Below are positions 9,348-20,465 of a DNA stretch of 52,001 nt, one piece after another (the stretch's first letter is position 1; each line of letters begins with the position of its first letter). Position numbers and translations under genes: made by a program. Under the pieces are notes generated by a model that saw only the letters and a list, made by a program, of their open reading frames with translations, searched no databases and had not been told where the DNA came from. Where the stretch lies: NCBI GenBank assembly GCA_019510465.1, contig JAEKKH010000158.1:1-52001 (forward strand), read 5' to 3'. This DNA comes from Burkholderiales bacterium (GTDB taxonomy: Bacteria; Pseudomonadota; Gammaproteobacteria; Burkholderiales; Burkholderiaceae_C).

Positions 9348-10280
9348 TCAGCGCCCGCGCGCGGTCGCGCGGCGCGCCTTCGCGGGCGGGGGCGCGGGCG
9401 CGGGCCCGTCCGCGCCGTGGCCATCGGCGGCGACGATCCAGCCCTCGACCGGGTCGGCGTCCGCCGGGCGGCCATACCCGGGCTGGGTATCGGCCCAGCC
9501 CGCCAGCAGCAGGCACAGCGCGGCGTCGAGCCGGTCGCCCTGCGCGTCGGCCACCAGCTCGTCGCGCTGCGCGTGCGTGCACTTGAGCCGCAGCCCGCGC
9601 CAGCGGCCCTGCTCCAGCGCGTCGACGAGATCCTTGCGCGCGATCAGGCGCTCGGTCGTCTGCTGCGCCCTGGCGTCGCTCTTGTACGAGCGGCGGCCGA
9701 TCAGCGCGCGCGCCACCAGGCCCGGATAGCCCTCGAGCGCGACGCGCGTCGGATCGCCCGCGGCCAGCCCGGGCAGGTCGACGCCGGCCTCGCGCAGCGC
9801 CGGCACGCCCGCATGCAGCATGAACGCCACGGGCGGATTGACCCATTTCATCGACGTGCTGCTGCCGGCAGGGGCGTCGCACGCGCGGTGCGCGAACTTC
9901 GAGCCCGTCGGGCGCGCATCGCAGAACGCCGCGAACGCCGCGACGATCTGCGGGCGCGACAGGCTCGCGTAGTGCGCCATGCTGCCGGCCCAGTCGGCCG
10001 GCCAGCCGAGCGTCGCCAGCAGCTCGCGCGGCAGGCCGAACGGCATGTCGAACGCGGCCAGCCACGGGCCGGGACGCCGCAGCGAAGCGGCGAAGGCGGC
10101 CGGCGTCCGGTCCTCGTCGAAGCACTCGAGCTTGAGCAGGCCCGGCCGCTGCCACGCGCCCCGGGCCCACACGATGGGCTTGCCGCGCCGCGGCGCGCTG
10201 GTGAAATCGACGCCCGCGAGCGCGCGCGGCGTGCTCTCCACAGCGACACGAGGGGACACGGCCAGGTTCATGTCCGGCAT
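9348..10280 (-). CDS. DUF429 domain protein (predicted RNase H-like nuclease)
   Basis: A 310-residue protein. The N-terminal strand LAGVDFTSAPRRGKPI and the acidic C-terminal segment QGDRLDAALCLLLAGW are hallmarks of DUF429, a family predicted to have an RNase H fold with Asp metal ligands. A middle region around FDMPFGLPRELL also fits the family. The C-terminal 25 residues are Ala/Pro/Arg-rich and probably disordered. It converges on the hybrid kinase gene with a 10-base gap and diverges from the next kinase. Function is unknown. Confidence 0.72.
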   Translation of the reverse strand: MPDMNLAVSPRVAVESTPRALAGVDFTSAPRRGKPIVWARGAWQRPGLLKLECFDEDRTPAAFAASLRRPGPWLAAFDMPFGLPRELLATLGWPADWAGSMAHYASLSRPQIVAAFAAFCDARPTGSKFAHRACDAPAGSSTSMKWVNPPVAFMLHAGVPALREAGVDLPGLAAGDPTRVALEGYPGLVARALIGRRSYKSDARAQQTTERLIARKDLVDALEQGRWRGLRLKCTHAQRDELVADAQGDRLDAALCLLLAGWADTQPGYGRPADADPVEGWIVAADGHGADGPAPAPPPAKARRATARGR

Positions 10281-10392
10281 TTTTGCTCACAAGCCAGCCC
10301 GGACCGATCGATGGGCGCGGCGGCTTGAGGTAGCCTCGGAATCCCCGCAGTCCTCCCGCTCCGGCCGCCGTCCGGAGCCACGCCTGGCCGCC

Positions 10393-12483
10393 ATGGTCGC
10401 GTCCGCGCCGCCCTCCGACATCCCGTCCGCCCTCGATTCGTCGTTCGCCCTCGCCGAGTTCTCGCGCCACGCCGCGACGGCGCGCGATTTCGACGACGAG
10501 GATCCCGGCCAGGGCGCGCCGCTGCTCGAGGCGTTGCTGGCCGAGACGGCCCGACCGTCGCGCCTGGGCCTGCCCGTGGGCGCCGGCAGCGTGTTCAAGA
10601 CTGCCGGCCTGCTGACGCTGCTGGCCATCGTGCTCGCGATCGCCGGAGCACGGCTGGGCCTCGAGGGCGCCTGGGTGCGCCTGTTCGACAACGCGCACTG
10701 GACGATCGCCGACATCGGCGCCGCCTGGCTTGCCTGGATCGGCGTGCGCGACGCGCGCGAGAAGGGACAGCGCGCCGAATTCCTCGCGCGGCGCTGGTTC
10801 GCCGCGGGCTTCACGTCGTACGCCATCGGCCAGCTGCTGTGGGACCTGCAGATCTTCCTGGCCTGGCAGCCGTTTCCGGCGCCGTCCGATCCGTTCTACA
10901 TGATGATGGCGCCGTGCTGCGCGCTGGGCATGATGGGCTACCTGCGCGGGCGCGTCAGCGATTCGCAGCGGCTGGCGGCCGTGCTGGACACGCTGTCGCT
11001 GGCGATCGCCGTCGTCGCCGTGGCGCTGGTGGTCTACCTGCCCGAGCGAGGCGACATGAGCGCGCTGGCGCTCGGCGTGATGGTCGCCTACCCGACGCTG
11101 CTGCTGGCCGGCGCCTGCGTCGGCCTCATGCTCATCGCGCTGCTGCGCGTGGGCCGCGCGTGGCCGGTCTGGGTGCTCACCGGCATGCTGGCCGCGCACG
11201 GCGGGCTGTGGATGGAATGGAATGCGCTGACGCTGCGGCACGCGTTGTCCGACGGCGGCGTCGTCAACGCGGCGTTCTCCATCTGCACGCTGCTGGGCGG
11301 CGTGGCCGTGACACGCTGGCGCGCCCTGGCCGCCGCCGGCGAGCGCATCGACCGCTTCTACGAGGGCGCGCTGCGCGTGCTGCCGCTGGTGGTGGTGGTG
11401 GGCGTGACCTTCGCCGTGACGCTGCAGGACTCGATCGCCCACCTGTCGCCGTCGGCGCGCTGGCTGTGCGACGCCGCGGCCGTGGTCGTCATCGCGCTGG
11501 CCGCGATGCGCCAGACGCTGCAACTGCGCGACCGCGACCAGCTGGCCGAGGCCCAGCGGCTGCTGCGCGAACGCGAGAACCAGCTCAGCGAGCTGAACCA
11601 GCACCTGGAGCAGCGCGTGTCCGAGCGCACGCGCGAGGCGGAGCTGCGCAACGCCGAGCTGTCGACGGCGCTGCAGCAGCTGTCGATGGCGCAGCACGAG
11701 CTGGTGCGCGCCGAGAAGCTCGCGGGCCTGGGCTCGCTGGTGCAGGGCGTGGCGGCCGAGATCTCGGCGTCGCTGTCCAATGCCGACATGGTGTCGATCA
11801 CGCTGCCGGCGCAGGTGGAGGCGCTGGGCCGGCTGCTCGCGGCGACCGGCGACGCGCCCGCCGACGACCGTCGCCGCAGCCAGGTCGCGACGTACGTCGG
11901 CGCGCTCGACGAGAGCCACAAGCAGCTGGGCCTGTCGCTCGCGCAGGCGCGGCATGTCATCGAGGTGTTCCAGCAGATCGCCGTCGACCAGACCACCGAC
12001 CACCGCCGCGGCTTCGACCTGCTGGCCACCGTGCGCGAAATGGTGGAGCTCACGCGCCTGGCGCACCGCCACGACCCCGTCGAGATCATCGTCACCGGCG
12101 AGGCCGGGCTGCTGCTGGACAGCTACCCGGGCGCGATCGGCCAGGTGCTCAACCAGCTCATCGAGAACGCCATCGTGCACGGCTTCGCGCGCACTGCCGG
12201 CGAGGGCACGATCTTCGTGCGCGTCTGGCCCTCGGGCCATGACGCGGTGCGCATCACCGTCCACGATGACGGCGCCGGCATCCCGCCCGCCGCCCTGCCG
12301 CAGGTGTTCGCGCCCTTCTTCACCACGCGCCTGGCCCAGGGCGGCAGCGGCCTGGGGCTGACGATCGCGCGCAACATGGTCAACGCGATCCTGGGCGGCC
12401 GCATCGAGATCGCCTCGCCGGAAGGCGACGGGACGACCGTCACGATGACGCTGCCGCGGCTCGCGCCCAGGTCACACGGCTAG
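10393..12483 (+). CDS. Multi-pass membrane sensor kinase lacking the H-box histidine
   Basis: A 696-residue protein with about 9-10 hydrophobic segments (roughly residues 60-370), a coiled coil (LEQRVSERTREAELRNAEL) and a kinase core. The HATPase is intact: N box NQLIENAIVHG, G1 DDGAGIPP, F box FAPFFTT and G2 GGSGLGLTIA. The H box, normally GVAHELNTPLGN in this subfamily, reads GVAAEISASLSN, so the phosphoacceptor His is Ala (codon 11755-11757, residue 455) and the following NTP motif is lost. It may bind ATP without autophosphorylating, or act as a partner to another kinase. The ATG at 10393 follows CTGGCCGCC without a clear Shine-Dalgarno. It overlaps the convergent EamA gene by 12 bases. 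Confidence 0.85.
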   Translation: MVASAPPSDIPSALDSSFALAEFSRHAATARDFDDEDPGQGAPLLEALLAETARPSRLGLPVGAGSVFKTAGLLTLLAIVLAIAGARLGLEGAWVRLFDNAHWTIADIGAAWLAWIGVRDAREKGQRAEFLARRWFAAGFTSYAIGQLLWDLQIFLAWQPFPAPSDPFYMMMAPCCALGMMGYLRGRVSDSQRLAAVLDTLSLAIAVVAVALVVYLPERGDMSALALGVMVAYPTLLLAGACVGLMLIALLRVGRAWPVWVLTGMLAAHGGLWMEWNALTLRHALSDGGVVNAAFSICTLLGGVAVTRWRALAAAGERIDRFYEGALRVLPLVVVVGVTFAVTLQDSIAHLSPSARWLCDAAAVVVIALAAMRQTLQLRDRDQLAEAQRLLRERENQLSELNQHLEQRVSERTREAELRNAELSTALQQLSMAQHELVRAEKLAGLGSLVQGVAAEISASLSNADMVSITLPAQVEALGRLLAATGDAPADDRRRSQVATYVGALDESHKQLGLSLAQARHVIEVFQQIAVDQTTDHRRGFDLLATVREMVELTRLAHRHDPVEIIVTGEAGLLLDSYPGAIGQVLNQLIENAIVHGFARTAGEGTIFVRVWPSGHDAVRITVHDDGAGIPPAALPQVFAPFFTTRLAQGGSGLGLTIARNMVNAILGGRIEIASPEGDGTTVTMTLPRLAPRSHG

Positions 12484-13350
12484 CAGGACCACCCCGCCGG
12501 CCATGAGCAGCGCGCCCAGCACGCGCTGCCCGCGGTCGCCCTCGCCGAGCATCCTGCCGCCGACCAGCGCGGCGAACAGCATCGAGATCTCGCGCGCCGG
12601 CGCCACGTGCGACAGCGGCGCCACGCGCACCGCGTACAGCACCAGGACGTAGGCCAGCGGGCTCACGGCGCCCAGCACCACGGCGTGCCACTTGTAGCGC
12701 CGCCAGGCATCGACGAAGCCGGGCGGGTCGCGCAGCAGCGTGGGCAGCATGAATGGCAGGCGCACCAGGTTGCCGAAGTAGTCGAGCAGGACCGGGCTCA
12801 GCAGCAGCACCTTGACCGAATAGCCATCGAGCACGGTGTAGCCGGCGATCAGCACGCCCGTGGCCCCGCCCCACAGCAGGCCCGCGTGCATCCGTGCCCT
12901 CTGCACCGGATCGTGCGAGGCGCGCAGCATCGACGGCCCGCCCGCGATGATGAACACGCCCGCGCACACGCCCAGGACGCCGAGGGCGCCGTGCACGGTC
13001 AGCGTCTCGCCCAGCACCGCCACCGCGAGCAGCGAGCTGATCAACGGGCCGGTACCGCGCGCGACGGGATAGACGACGGTGAGGTCGGACACGCGGTAGC
13101 CCTTGAGCAGCACCTTGAAGTACGCCAGGTGCAGGAAGCCGCTGCCGCTGACGAACGCCCACGCCTTCCAGCCCCAATGCGGCACCGCGCTCCAGCCCAG
13201 CCACAGGCCCGCGGGCGCCCAGATCAGCGCCAGCAGCAGGCTGCCCATCAGGACGAAATGCCTGTTGCCCCCGGTCTTCTTCGCGACGATGTTCCAGAAT
13301 GCGTGCAGCAAGGCGGCGACGATGACCATCGCGAGAGCGGAGGCGGGCAT
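12472..13350 (-). CDS. EamA-family (DMT) transporter
   Basis: A 292-residue inner-membrane protein with about ten transmembrane helices arranged as two EamA repeats, each of about 140 residues; the second begins near GLLWGGATGVLIAGYTVLDG. The first repeat has the family-typical VYPVARGTGPLISSLLAV motif and the second VAPAREISMLFAALVGG. Members export metabolites or amino acids, but the substrate cannot be inferred. The start lies 44 bases from the divergent GST gene, so the two share a small promoter region. Confidence 0.88.
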   Translation of the reverse strand: MPASALAMVIVAALLHAFWNIVAKKTGGNRHFVLMGSLLLALIWAPAGLWLGWSAVPHWGWKAWAFVSGSGFLHLAYFKVLLKGYRVSDLTVVYPVARGTGPLISSLLAVAVLGETLTVHGALGVLGVCAGVFIIAGGPSMLRASHDPVQRARMHAGLLWGGATGVLIAGYTVLDGYSVKVLLLSPVLLDYFGNLVRLPFMLPTLLRDPPGFVDAWRRYKWHAVVLGAVSPLAYVLVLYAVRVAPLSHVAPAREISMLFAALVGGRMLGEGDRGQRVLGALLMAGGVVLLAV

Positions 13351-13394
13351 GGCCCGATTCTAGGTCGCGGTCATCTAGATGAATTGGAGCAACG

Positions 13395-14018
13395 ATGCTG
13401 AGGATCCTGGGCAAGCCAACGTCGATCAACGTGCGCAAGGTGCTGTGGCTGTGCGAGGAGCTCGCGCTCCCGCACGCGCTGGAGCCCTGGGGCGCCGGAT
13501 ATCGCGACACGAACGTGCCGGAGTTCCACGCGCTGAACCCGAACGCGATGGTGCCGGTGATCATCGACGGCGACGCCGTGCTGTGGGAGTCCAACACGAT
13601 CTGCCGCTACCTCGCCGGCAAGGCGGGGCGCGAGGACCTGCTGCCGCGCGAGCCGCTGGCGCGCGCCCGCGTCGAGCAGTGGATGGACTGGCAGGGCGGC
13701 GACTTCAACAACGCCTGGCGCTACGCGTACATGCACCTCGTGCGCCGGAGTCCCGCGCACCAGGACCCCGCCGCCGTGGCCGCCAGCGCCGCCTCGTGGA
13801 ACCGCCACGTGGCCATCGTGGACGACCAGCTCGCGCGCACCGGTGCCTTCGTCGCCGGGCCGGCGTTCACGCTGGCCGACATCGTGATCGGCCTGTCCGT
13901 GAACCGCTGGTACGAGACGCCGATGGAGCGGCCCGAGCTGCCGCGGGTGCGCGCCTACTACGACCGGCTCGCCGAGCGCGCCCCCTTCCGGTTGCATGGC
14001 CGCAATGGCATGCCCTGA
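13395..14018 (+). CDS. Glutathione S-transferase family protein
   Basis: A 207-residue two-domain GST. The N-terminal thioredoxin-fold domain starts MLRILGKPTSINVRKVLW, with Ser in SINVRK at the catalytic position, the cis-Pro in AMVPVI and the gamma-glutamyl-binding motif ESNTICRYLA. The C-terminal helical domain has FVAGPAFTLADIVIG with the structural Asp. A Shine-Dalgarno GGAG sits five bases before the ATG. It most resembles beta/theta-like bacterial GSTs; the substrate is unknown. Confidence 0.9.
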   Translation: MLRILGKPTSINVRKVLWLCEELALPHALEPWGAGYRDTNVPEFHALNPNAMVPVIIDGDAVLWESNTICRYLAGKAGREDLLPREPLARARVEQWMDWQGGDFNNAWRYAYMHLVRRSPAHQDPAAVAASAASWNRHVAIVDDQLARTGAFVAGPAFTLADIVIGLSVNRWYETPMERPELPRVRAYYDRLAERAPFRLHGRNGMP

Positions 14019-14178
14019 ACGCCTGTCCGGAGACTTGAGCGGCGTCTGTCGGGAAATCTCCCGGCTTTTCGGGAATTCGGGTGGTGCGCCCGCAGCCTAG
14101 AGTGTGACGGTGCGTTCGCCCTTCTTCCGGCGGATGCAACGGGCCGCCCCGGCCCGTGCCTCCTACGAGAAAGCGCCG

Positions 14179-15762
14179 ATGTCCTCTGCTGCCCCCACCT
14201 CCTCCTTCACGTTCAAGAACAAGATCGCCCTGCTCGCGGGCGTGGCCATCCTCGGCATCGTGCTGCTGGCGGCCGGTGCCGCATGGACCCTGCGCGACCA
14301 GGTCATCGAAGGCCGCAAGGCCGGCCTCGTGATGGCCGTGCAGTCGCAGCGCAGCATCGCGGCGGCCTACGAGCAGAAGGCCGAGAAGGGCGAGATGACG
14401 ATCGAGGCCGCCCAGAAGGCCGCCGCCGATGCGCTGCGCGGCGCCCGCTTCGGCGGGGCCGACGGCAAGGCGAACTACTTCTTCATCTGGAACACCGACG
14501 GCGTGGGCGTGATGCATCCGTTCAAGCCGGAGTGGACCGGCCAGAACATGATGGGCAAGATCATGGACCCGACCGGCATCGACATCATCGCGGCGCTGGT
14601 CAAGGGCGCCAGGGACAGCGCCGACGGTACCGCCTACGTCCCGATGAAGTTCCCGCGCCCCGGCACGACCACGCCGGTGCCCAAGCTGCAGTACGTCGCC
14701 ACCGTGCCGCAATGGCACTGGATCATCGGCTCGGGCCTGTACATGGACGACGTCGACGCCGAGGTCGCCGCGGTGCTCGCCAAGGGCCTGGCCGCCGCGC
14801 TCGCGCTGCTCGCGGCCATCGCGGGCATCGGCATCTCGATCTACCGCAGCGTGCTGCGCCAGATCGGCGGCGAGCCGGCCGTCGCGCTCGAGGCGATGAA
14901 CGACGTCGCGCGCGGCGACCTGTCGGTGCGCCTGCGCAGTCCCGTGCCGGGCAGCCTGATGGCCGGCCTTGCGACGATGATCGAGTCGCTGCGCGACACC
15001 GTCACGCAGATCCGGCGTTCGACCGACAGCATCGCCACGGCCTCGGGCGAGATCGCCGTCGGCAACAACAGCCTGGCCAGCCGCACGGAGCAGACCGCCT
15101 CCAGCCTGCAGCAGGCGGCCGCCGCCATGGAGCAGTTGACGCAGACCGTGCGCCAGACCTCGCAGTCGGCCGCGGAAGCCAACACGCTCGCCACCTCGGC
15201 GGCACAGGGCGCCACCAACGGCGGCGGCGTCGTCTCGCGCGTGGTCACCACGATGGACGAGATCAACGCCAGCTCGCGCAAGATCACCGACATCATCGGC
15301 GTCATCGACGGCATCGCCTTCCAGACCAACATCCTCGCGCTGAACGCCGCCGTCGAGGCGGCGCGTGCCGGCGAGCAGGGCCGCGGCTTCGCCGTGGTGG
15401 CCGGCGAGGTGCGCTCGCTGGCGCAGCGTTCGGCCGGAGCCGCGCGCGAGATCAAGTCGCTGATCGGCGCCTCGGTGGAACGCGTCGAGGCCGGCGGCCA
15501 GCTGGTGAGCGAGGCCGGCGGCACGATGCAGGGCATCGTCGACGGCGTGCACCGCGTCAGCGACATCATCCAGGAGATCAGCCGCGCCAGCGCCGAGCAG
15601 GCCTCGGGCATCTCGCAGGTCAACACCAGCGTGTCGGCGCTGGACCAGATGACGCAGCAGAACGCCGCGCTCGTCGAGGAATCGGCGGCCGCCGCCGAGA
15701 GCCTGAAGGACCAGGCGCGGCAGCTCGCCCAGATCGTGCAGGTCTTCCAGCTCGAACGCTGA
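14179..15762 (+). CDS. Methyl-accepting chemotaxis protein with single Cache domain
   Basis: A 527-residue chemoreceptor. It has a first membrane helix (about 17-37), a periplasmic single-Cache (sCache_2-like) sensor recognisable by [16 protein letters not shown] and [15 protein letters not shown], a second membrane helix (about 195-218), HAMP, and a cytoplasmic signalling hairpin with the tip sequence [20 protein letters not shown]. It lacks a C-terminal receptor-tethering pentapeptide. The ATG at 14179 was preferred over 14104 because it gives a short charged N-terminus before the first helix. No chemotaxis operon is adjacent, so it is an orphan receptor. sCache_2 receptors often sense small carboxylates. 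Confidence 0.92.
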   Translation: MSSAAPTSSFTFKNKIALLAGVAILGIVLLAAGAAWTLRDQVIEGRKAGLVMAVQSQRSIAAAYEQKAEKGEMTIEAAQKAAADALRGARFGGADGKANYFFIWNTDGVGVMHPFKPEWTGQNMMGKIMDPTGIDIIAALVKGARDSADGTAYVPMKFPRPGTTTPVPKLQYVATVPQWHWIIGSGLYMDDVDAEVAAVLAKGLAAALALLAAIAGIGISIYRSVLRQIGGEPAVALEAMNDVARGDLSVRLRSPVPGSLMAGLATMIESLRDTVTQIRRSTDSIATASGEIAVGNNSLASRTEQTASSLQQAAAAMEQLTQTVRQTSQSAAEANTLATSAAQGATNGGGVVSRVVTTMDEINASSRKITDIIGVIDGIAFQTNILALNAAVEAARAGEQGRGFAVVAGEVRSLAQRSAGAAREIKSLIGASVERVEAGGQLVSEAGGTMQGIVDGVHRVSDIIQEISRASAEQASGISQVNTSVSALDQMTQQNAALVEESAAAAESLKDQARQLAQIVQVFQLER

Positions 15763-15834
15763 GCGCGGACATCGACCCTCCTGCGCAGGTGCGATCGTCC
15801 CGAAGGGACAATGACCGACCTTCAGGAGTGCCGC

Positions 15835-16875
15835 ATGACCCAACCCGTCCTCGTCGAAGCCTGGCGCGGCGACATCGTCGAATCCTTCCATCGCGGCGCG
15901 TATGCCGTGGTCGACGCGGGCGGCGGCGTGCTGCGCCAGGGCGGCGACATCGACCGCCCCGTCTACGCGCGCTCCGCCGTGAAGGGCCTGCAGGCGCTGC
16001 CGCTGGTGGCCTCCGGCGCGGCCGATCGCTTCGGCCTGTCGAACGAGGAGCTCGCGCTGGCCTGCGCGTCGCACGGCGGCCAGCCCGAGCACGTGGCCAC
16101 CGCGACGGCCATGCTCGCCAAGGCCGGCCTGGACGCCGAGGTGCTCGAGTGCGGCACGCACTGGCCGTCCAACGAGCTCGCGGCCCGCGCGCTGGCGGCC
16201 AGCGGACAGTCGCCCTGCCCGCTGCACAACAACTGCTCCGGCAAGCACTCGGGCTTCGCCTGCCTGGGCGCGCTGATGGCCGGCGATGCCGACCGCGCGC
16301 GCGGCCTGCTGCGCGGCTACGTCGAGCCGGATCACCCGGTGATGCGCGAGATCGGCGCCGCGCTCGAATCGGCCACCGGCGTGCGCCTGGCGGATGCGCC
16401 GCGCGCCACCGACGGCTGTTCCATCCCGACCTTCGGCATCCCCGTGCGCGCGCTGGCCCGCGCGTTCGCGCGCTTCGGCACGGGCGCGGGCCTGACGCCC
16501 GAGCGCGCCCGCGCCGCCGCGCGCCTGCGCGAGGCGGTGGCGGCCGCGCCCATGATGGTGGCGGGCACGGGCCGCCTCGACACGCGCCTGATGGCGCACT
16601 TCGGCCCGCGCGTGTTCTGCAAGGTCGGCGCCGAGGGCGTCTACTGCGCGGCGCTGCCCGAGCTCGGCCTGGGCATCGCGCTGAAGATGGACGACGGGAA
16701 CACGGCGCGCGCGGCGGAGGTCGCGGTCGTCGCGCTGATCGAATCGCTGCTGCCGCTGGACGATGCCGACGGCGCGTTCCTGGCACCCCTGCGCGATGTC
16801 GAGATGCGCAACTGGAACGGACGGCGGGTGGGCCGGCTCGCGGCCGCGCGGGATTTCATCCAGAGTGCGCGCTGA
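15835..16875 (+). CDS. Rhizobium-type (class 3) L-asparaginase
   Basis: A 346-residue amidohydrolase of the asparaginase II family PF06089, distinct from bacterial type I/II enzymes. The serine-lysine pair is in ARSAVKGLQALP (near 43-51). The zinc-site Cys and Lys are in NNCSGKHSGF (near 127-136) and the third Cys is in TDGCSIPTFG (near 186). CASHGG is also conserved. The ATG at 15835 is preceded by CAGGAG eight to nine bases upstream; an ATG 24 bases earlier is less well placed. It probably releases ammonia and aspartate in the cytosol. Confidence 0.9.
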   Translation: MTQPVLVEAWRGDIVESFHRGAYAVVDAGGGVLRQGGDIDRPVYARSAVKGLQALPLVASGAADRFGLSNEELALACASHGGQPEHVATATAMLAKAGLDAEVLECGTHWPSNELAARALAASGQSPCPLHNNCSGKHSGFACLGALMAGDADRARGLLRGYVEPDHPVMREIGAALESATGVRLADAPRATDGCSIPTFGIPVRALARAFARFGTGAGLTPERARAAARLREAVAAAPMMVAGTGRLDTRLMAHFGPRVFCKVGAEGVYCAALPELGLGIALKMDDGNTARAAEVAVVALIESLLPLDDADGAFLAPLRDVEMRNWNGRRVGRLAAARDFIQSAR

Positions 16876-16937
16876 GGCGGCGGCAGCGCCGAGGCCGACG
16901 GCAGCGCGCGATGCGCAACGAGTGCAGCGTCAACCGC

Positions 16938-18373
16938 TCAGGCCGGCTTCCAGAGCGTGGGCAGGCCGTCGAGATTGCGGAACACCGACGACAGCGCCCC
17001 GCGCGCGACGAGCGCCGTCGCCTTCTCGATGTCCGGCGCCAGGTAGCGATCGGTCGGCATCGCGCCGCATTCCGCGCGCAGGAGCGCATGCGCCTGCTCC
17101 AGCACCGCCGAGCTGCGCAGCGGCCGCAGGAATTCGATGCCCTGCGCGGACGCGAGCCACTCGATGCCCAGGATGACCGAGACGTTGGAGATCATCGCCT
17201 GCAGGCGCCGCGCCGCGAAGGTCGCCATCGACACGTGGTCTTCCTGGTTGGCCGAGGTCGGCAGGGAGTCGACGCTGGCCGGATGCGCCAGCGACTTGTT
17301 CTCGCTGGCGAGCGCGGCGGCCGTCACGTGCGCGATCATGAAGCCCGAGTTCAAGCCGGCGTCGGCCGACAGGAACGGCGGCAGCCGCGAGACGCCCGCG
17401 TCGATCATCATCGCGATGCGGCGTTCGGCGATCGCGCCCACTTCGGCGATCGCGACGGCCATCGCGTCGGCGGCCAGCGCCACCGGCTCCGCATGGAAGT
17501 TGCCGCCGGACACGAGCACGCCGTCCTCGGCGAAGACCAGCGGGTTGTCGGTGACGGCATTCGCTTCGCGAACGAGCACCAGCGCGGCGTGGCGCAGCTG
17601 GTCGAGGCAGGCGCCGACGACCTGCGGCTGGCAGCGCAGGCAGTACGGGTCCTGCACGCGGTCGTCGCCCTCCATGTGCGACTGGCGGATCTGGCTGCCG
17701 GCCAGCAGCGCGCGGTAGTAGCGCGCCACGTCGATCTGGCCGGGCTGGCCGCGCAGCGCGTGGATGCGCGGGTCGAACGGGCCGTCGCTGCCGCGCGCGG
17801 CGTCCACCGGTGCAGCGTGAGCGGCGCGACGCCGGCCTTCTCCAGCGCGGGCATCGCGGGAACGCGCTGTCCGTCGACCAGCATCTCCCCCTCGCCCATC
17901 AGCGCGAGCGTCATGTGCGACAGCGGCGCCAGGTCACCCGACGCGCCCACCGAGCCCTGCGACGGCACGTACGGCACCAGGCCTGCGTTGTGCACGGCGA
18001 TGATGCAGTCGACCACCTCCTGGCGCACGCCGGAGAAGCCGCGCGCGAGGCTGGCGGCCTTGAGCGCCAGCATCAGCCGCACGACGGCCGGCTGCAGGGG
18101 CGCGCCCACGCCCACCGAATGCGAGCGGATCAGGTTGCGCTGCAGCGCCTCGAGTTCGCCTTGGCTGATGCGCTTGTTGGCCAGCTTGCCGAAGCCCGTG
18201 TTGACGCCGTAGACCGGCGCATCACCGGCCGCGGCCTTCTGCACCACGGCGGCGCTCGCGGCGATCGGCGCGTGCGCGGCGGAATTCAGAGCCAGCGTGA
18301 TGCCGCCGCCGTGCAGCGCCTGCAGGTCTTCCAGCGTCAGGGCGCCGGGGTTGAGTTGGAGCGTTTTCATCAT
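16938..18373 (-). pseudogene. hutH: Histidine ammonia-lyase, broken by internal deletion and frameshift
   Basis: HutH deaminates histidine to urocanate. The N-terminal part (18373 to about 17810) holds GVNTGFGKLANKRIS and the MIO-forming [13 protein letters not shown], ending at VAPLTL. The next residues in that frame are nonsense. The remaining family sequence resumes in another frame at [14 protein letters not shown] (about 17807) and continues to the normal C-terminus with [14 protein letters not shown]. Together they cover about 477 residues instead of about 510. The missing block of about 40 residues is the conserved KEGLALLNGTQ helix, which carries an active-site Asn. The loss is not a multiple of three bases, so no single full product can be made. 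Neighbouring hut genes look intact. An assembly error is the main alternative. Confidence 0.88.
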
Positions 18374-18427
18374 GGCGTGTCGGGTCTGTAGGCAGCGTTA
18401 GGCGAATCGTTGCGGGTCCGTTGCGGG

Positions 18428-18566
18428 TTGCGGGGTCAGGTTGCGGGGTCAGGTCTTGAATGTTGCGGGGTCAGGTCTTGAGTGGACGATTCAAGACCTG
18501 ACCCCGCAACATTCAAGACCTGACCCCCACGGGCGCAACATTCAAGACCTGACCCCCAACGGGCGG
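18428..18566. repeat. Inverted-repeat array of a 22-base unit (REP-like)
   Basis: The unit TTGCGGGGTCAGGTCTTGAATG occurs forward as a 13-base partial at 18428-18440, complete at 18441-18462 and with one change at 18463-18484. It occurs as its reverse complement at 18489-18509, 18510-18530 (followed by a short spacer) and 18539-18558 (followed by AACGGGCGG). The two arms meet at 18485-18488, giving a stem of about 40 bp. It sits between hutU and hutH in non-coding DNA. No REP-associated transposase is in the window. Confidence 0.85.
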
Positions 18567-18591
18567 CCCCCCCGGGTGGGCGAACGCGGAA

Positions 18592-20298
<1,707 letters not shown>

Positions 20299-20423
20299 GA
20301 AGGTTCTCCGGGGAGGTTGCGTGCCGGCATCCCTCAAACAGGGTATGGCCGTCGCGCCGGGCGGGCGTGCGCCCTGCTTTCGGTGCGAATCCGCACAGCG
20401 AGGGCATCGTCGATACGGGTCGT

Positions 20424-20459
20424 ACTCTACTTGTCTAGACAACCTTGTGCAAGTAGGAT
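20424..20459. promoter_or_regulatory. HutC-type operator within overlapping divergent hut promoters
   Basis: The perfect palindrome TTGTCTAGACAA (20431-20442) resembles known HutC sites with TTGT/ACAA half-sites. On the minus strand it lies inside the 17-base spacer between TTGCAC (20447-20452) and TAGAGT (20424-20429), driving hutU. On the plus strand its left half is the -35 TTGTCT (20431-20436), 17 bases from TAGGAT (20454-20459), driving hutC. A repressor bound here would block both directions. Confidence 0.75.
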
Positions 20460-20465
20460 CGCCCC

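Noticed and set aside
9196-12264. A 1022-codon minus-strand ORF antisense to a kinase gene, and similar long shadows elsewhere (26351-29548 beyond the real gene, 34953-39641, 14283-18212)
   Set aside because: High GC removes stops from alternative frames. The products are Arg/Ala/Pro-rich without domains, while the opposite or neighbouring frames encode clear families.
16938-18373. Reading the two hutH fragments as two separate functional genes
   Set aside because: Together they are one HutH with a missing middle. The N-terminal frame runs on as nonsense and the C-terminal piece lacks the MIO centre.
18428-18566. CRISPR-like array
   Set aside because: Units are in both orientations with almost no spacers and no cas genes; it is a palindromic repeat cluster.
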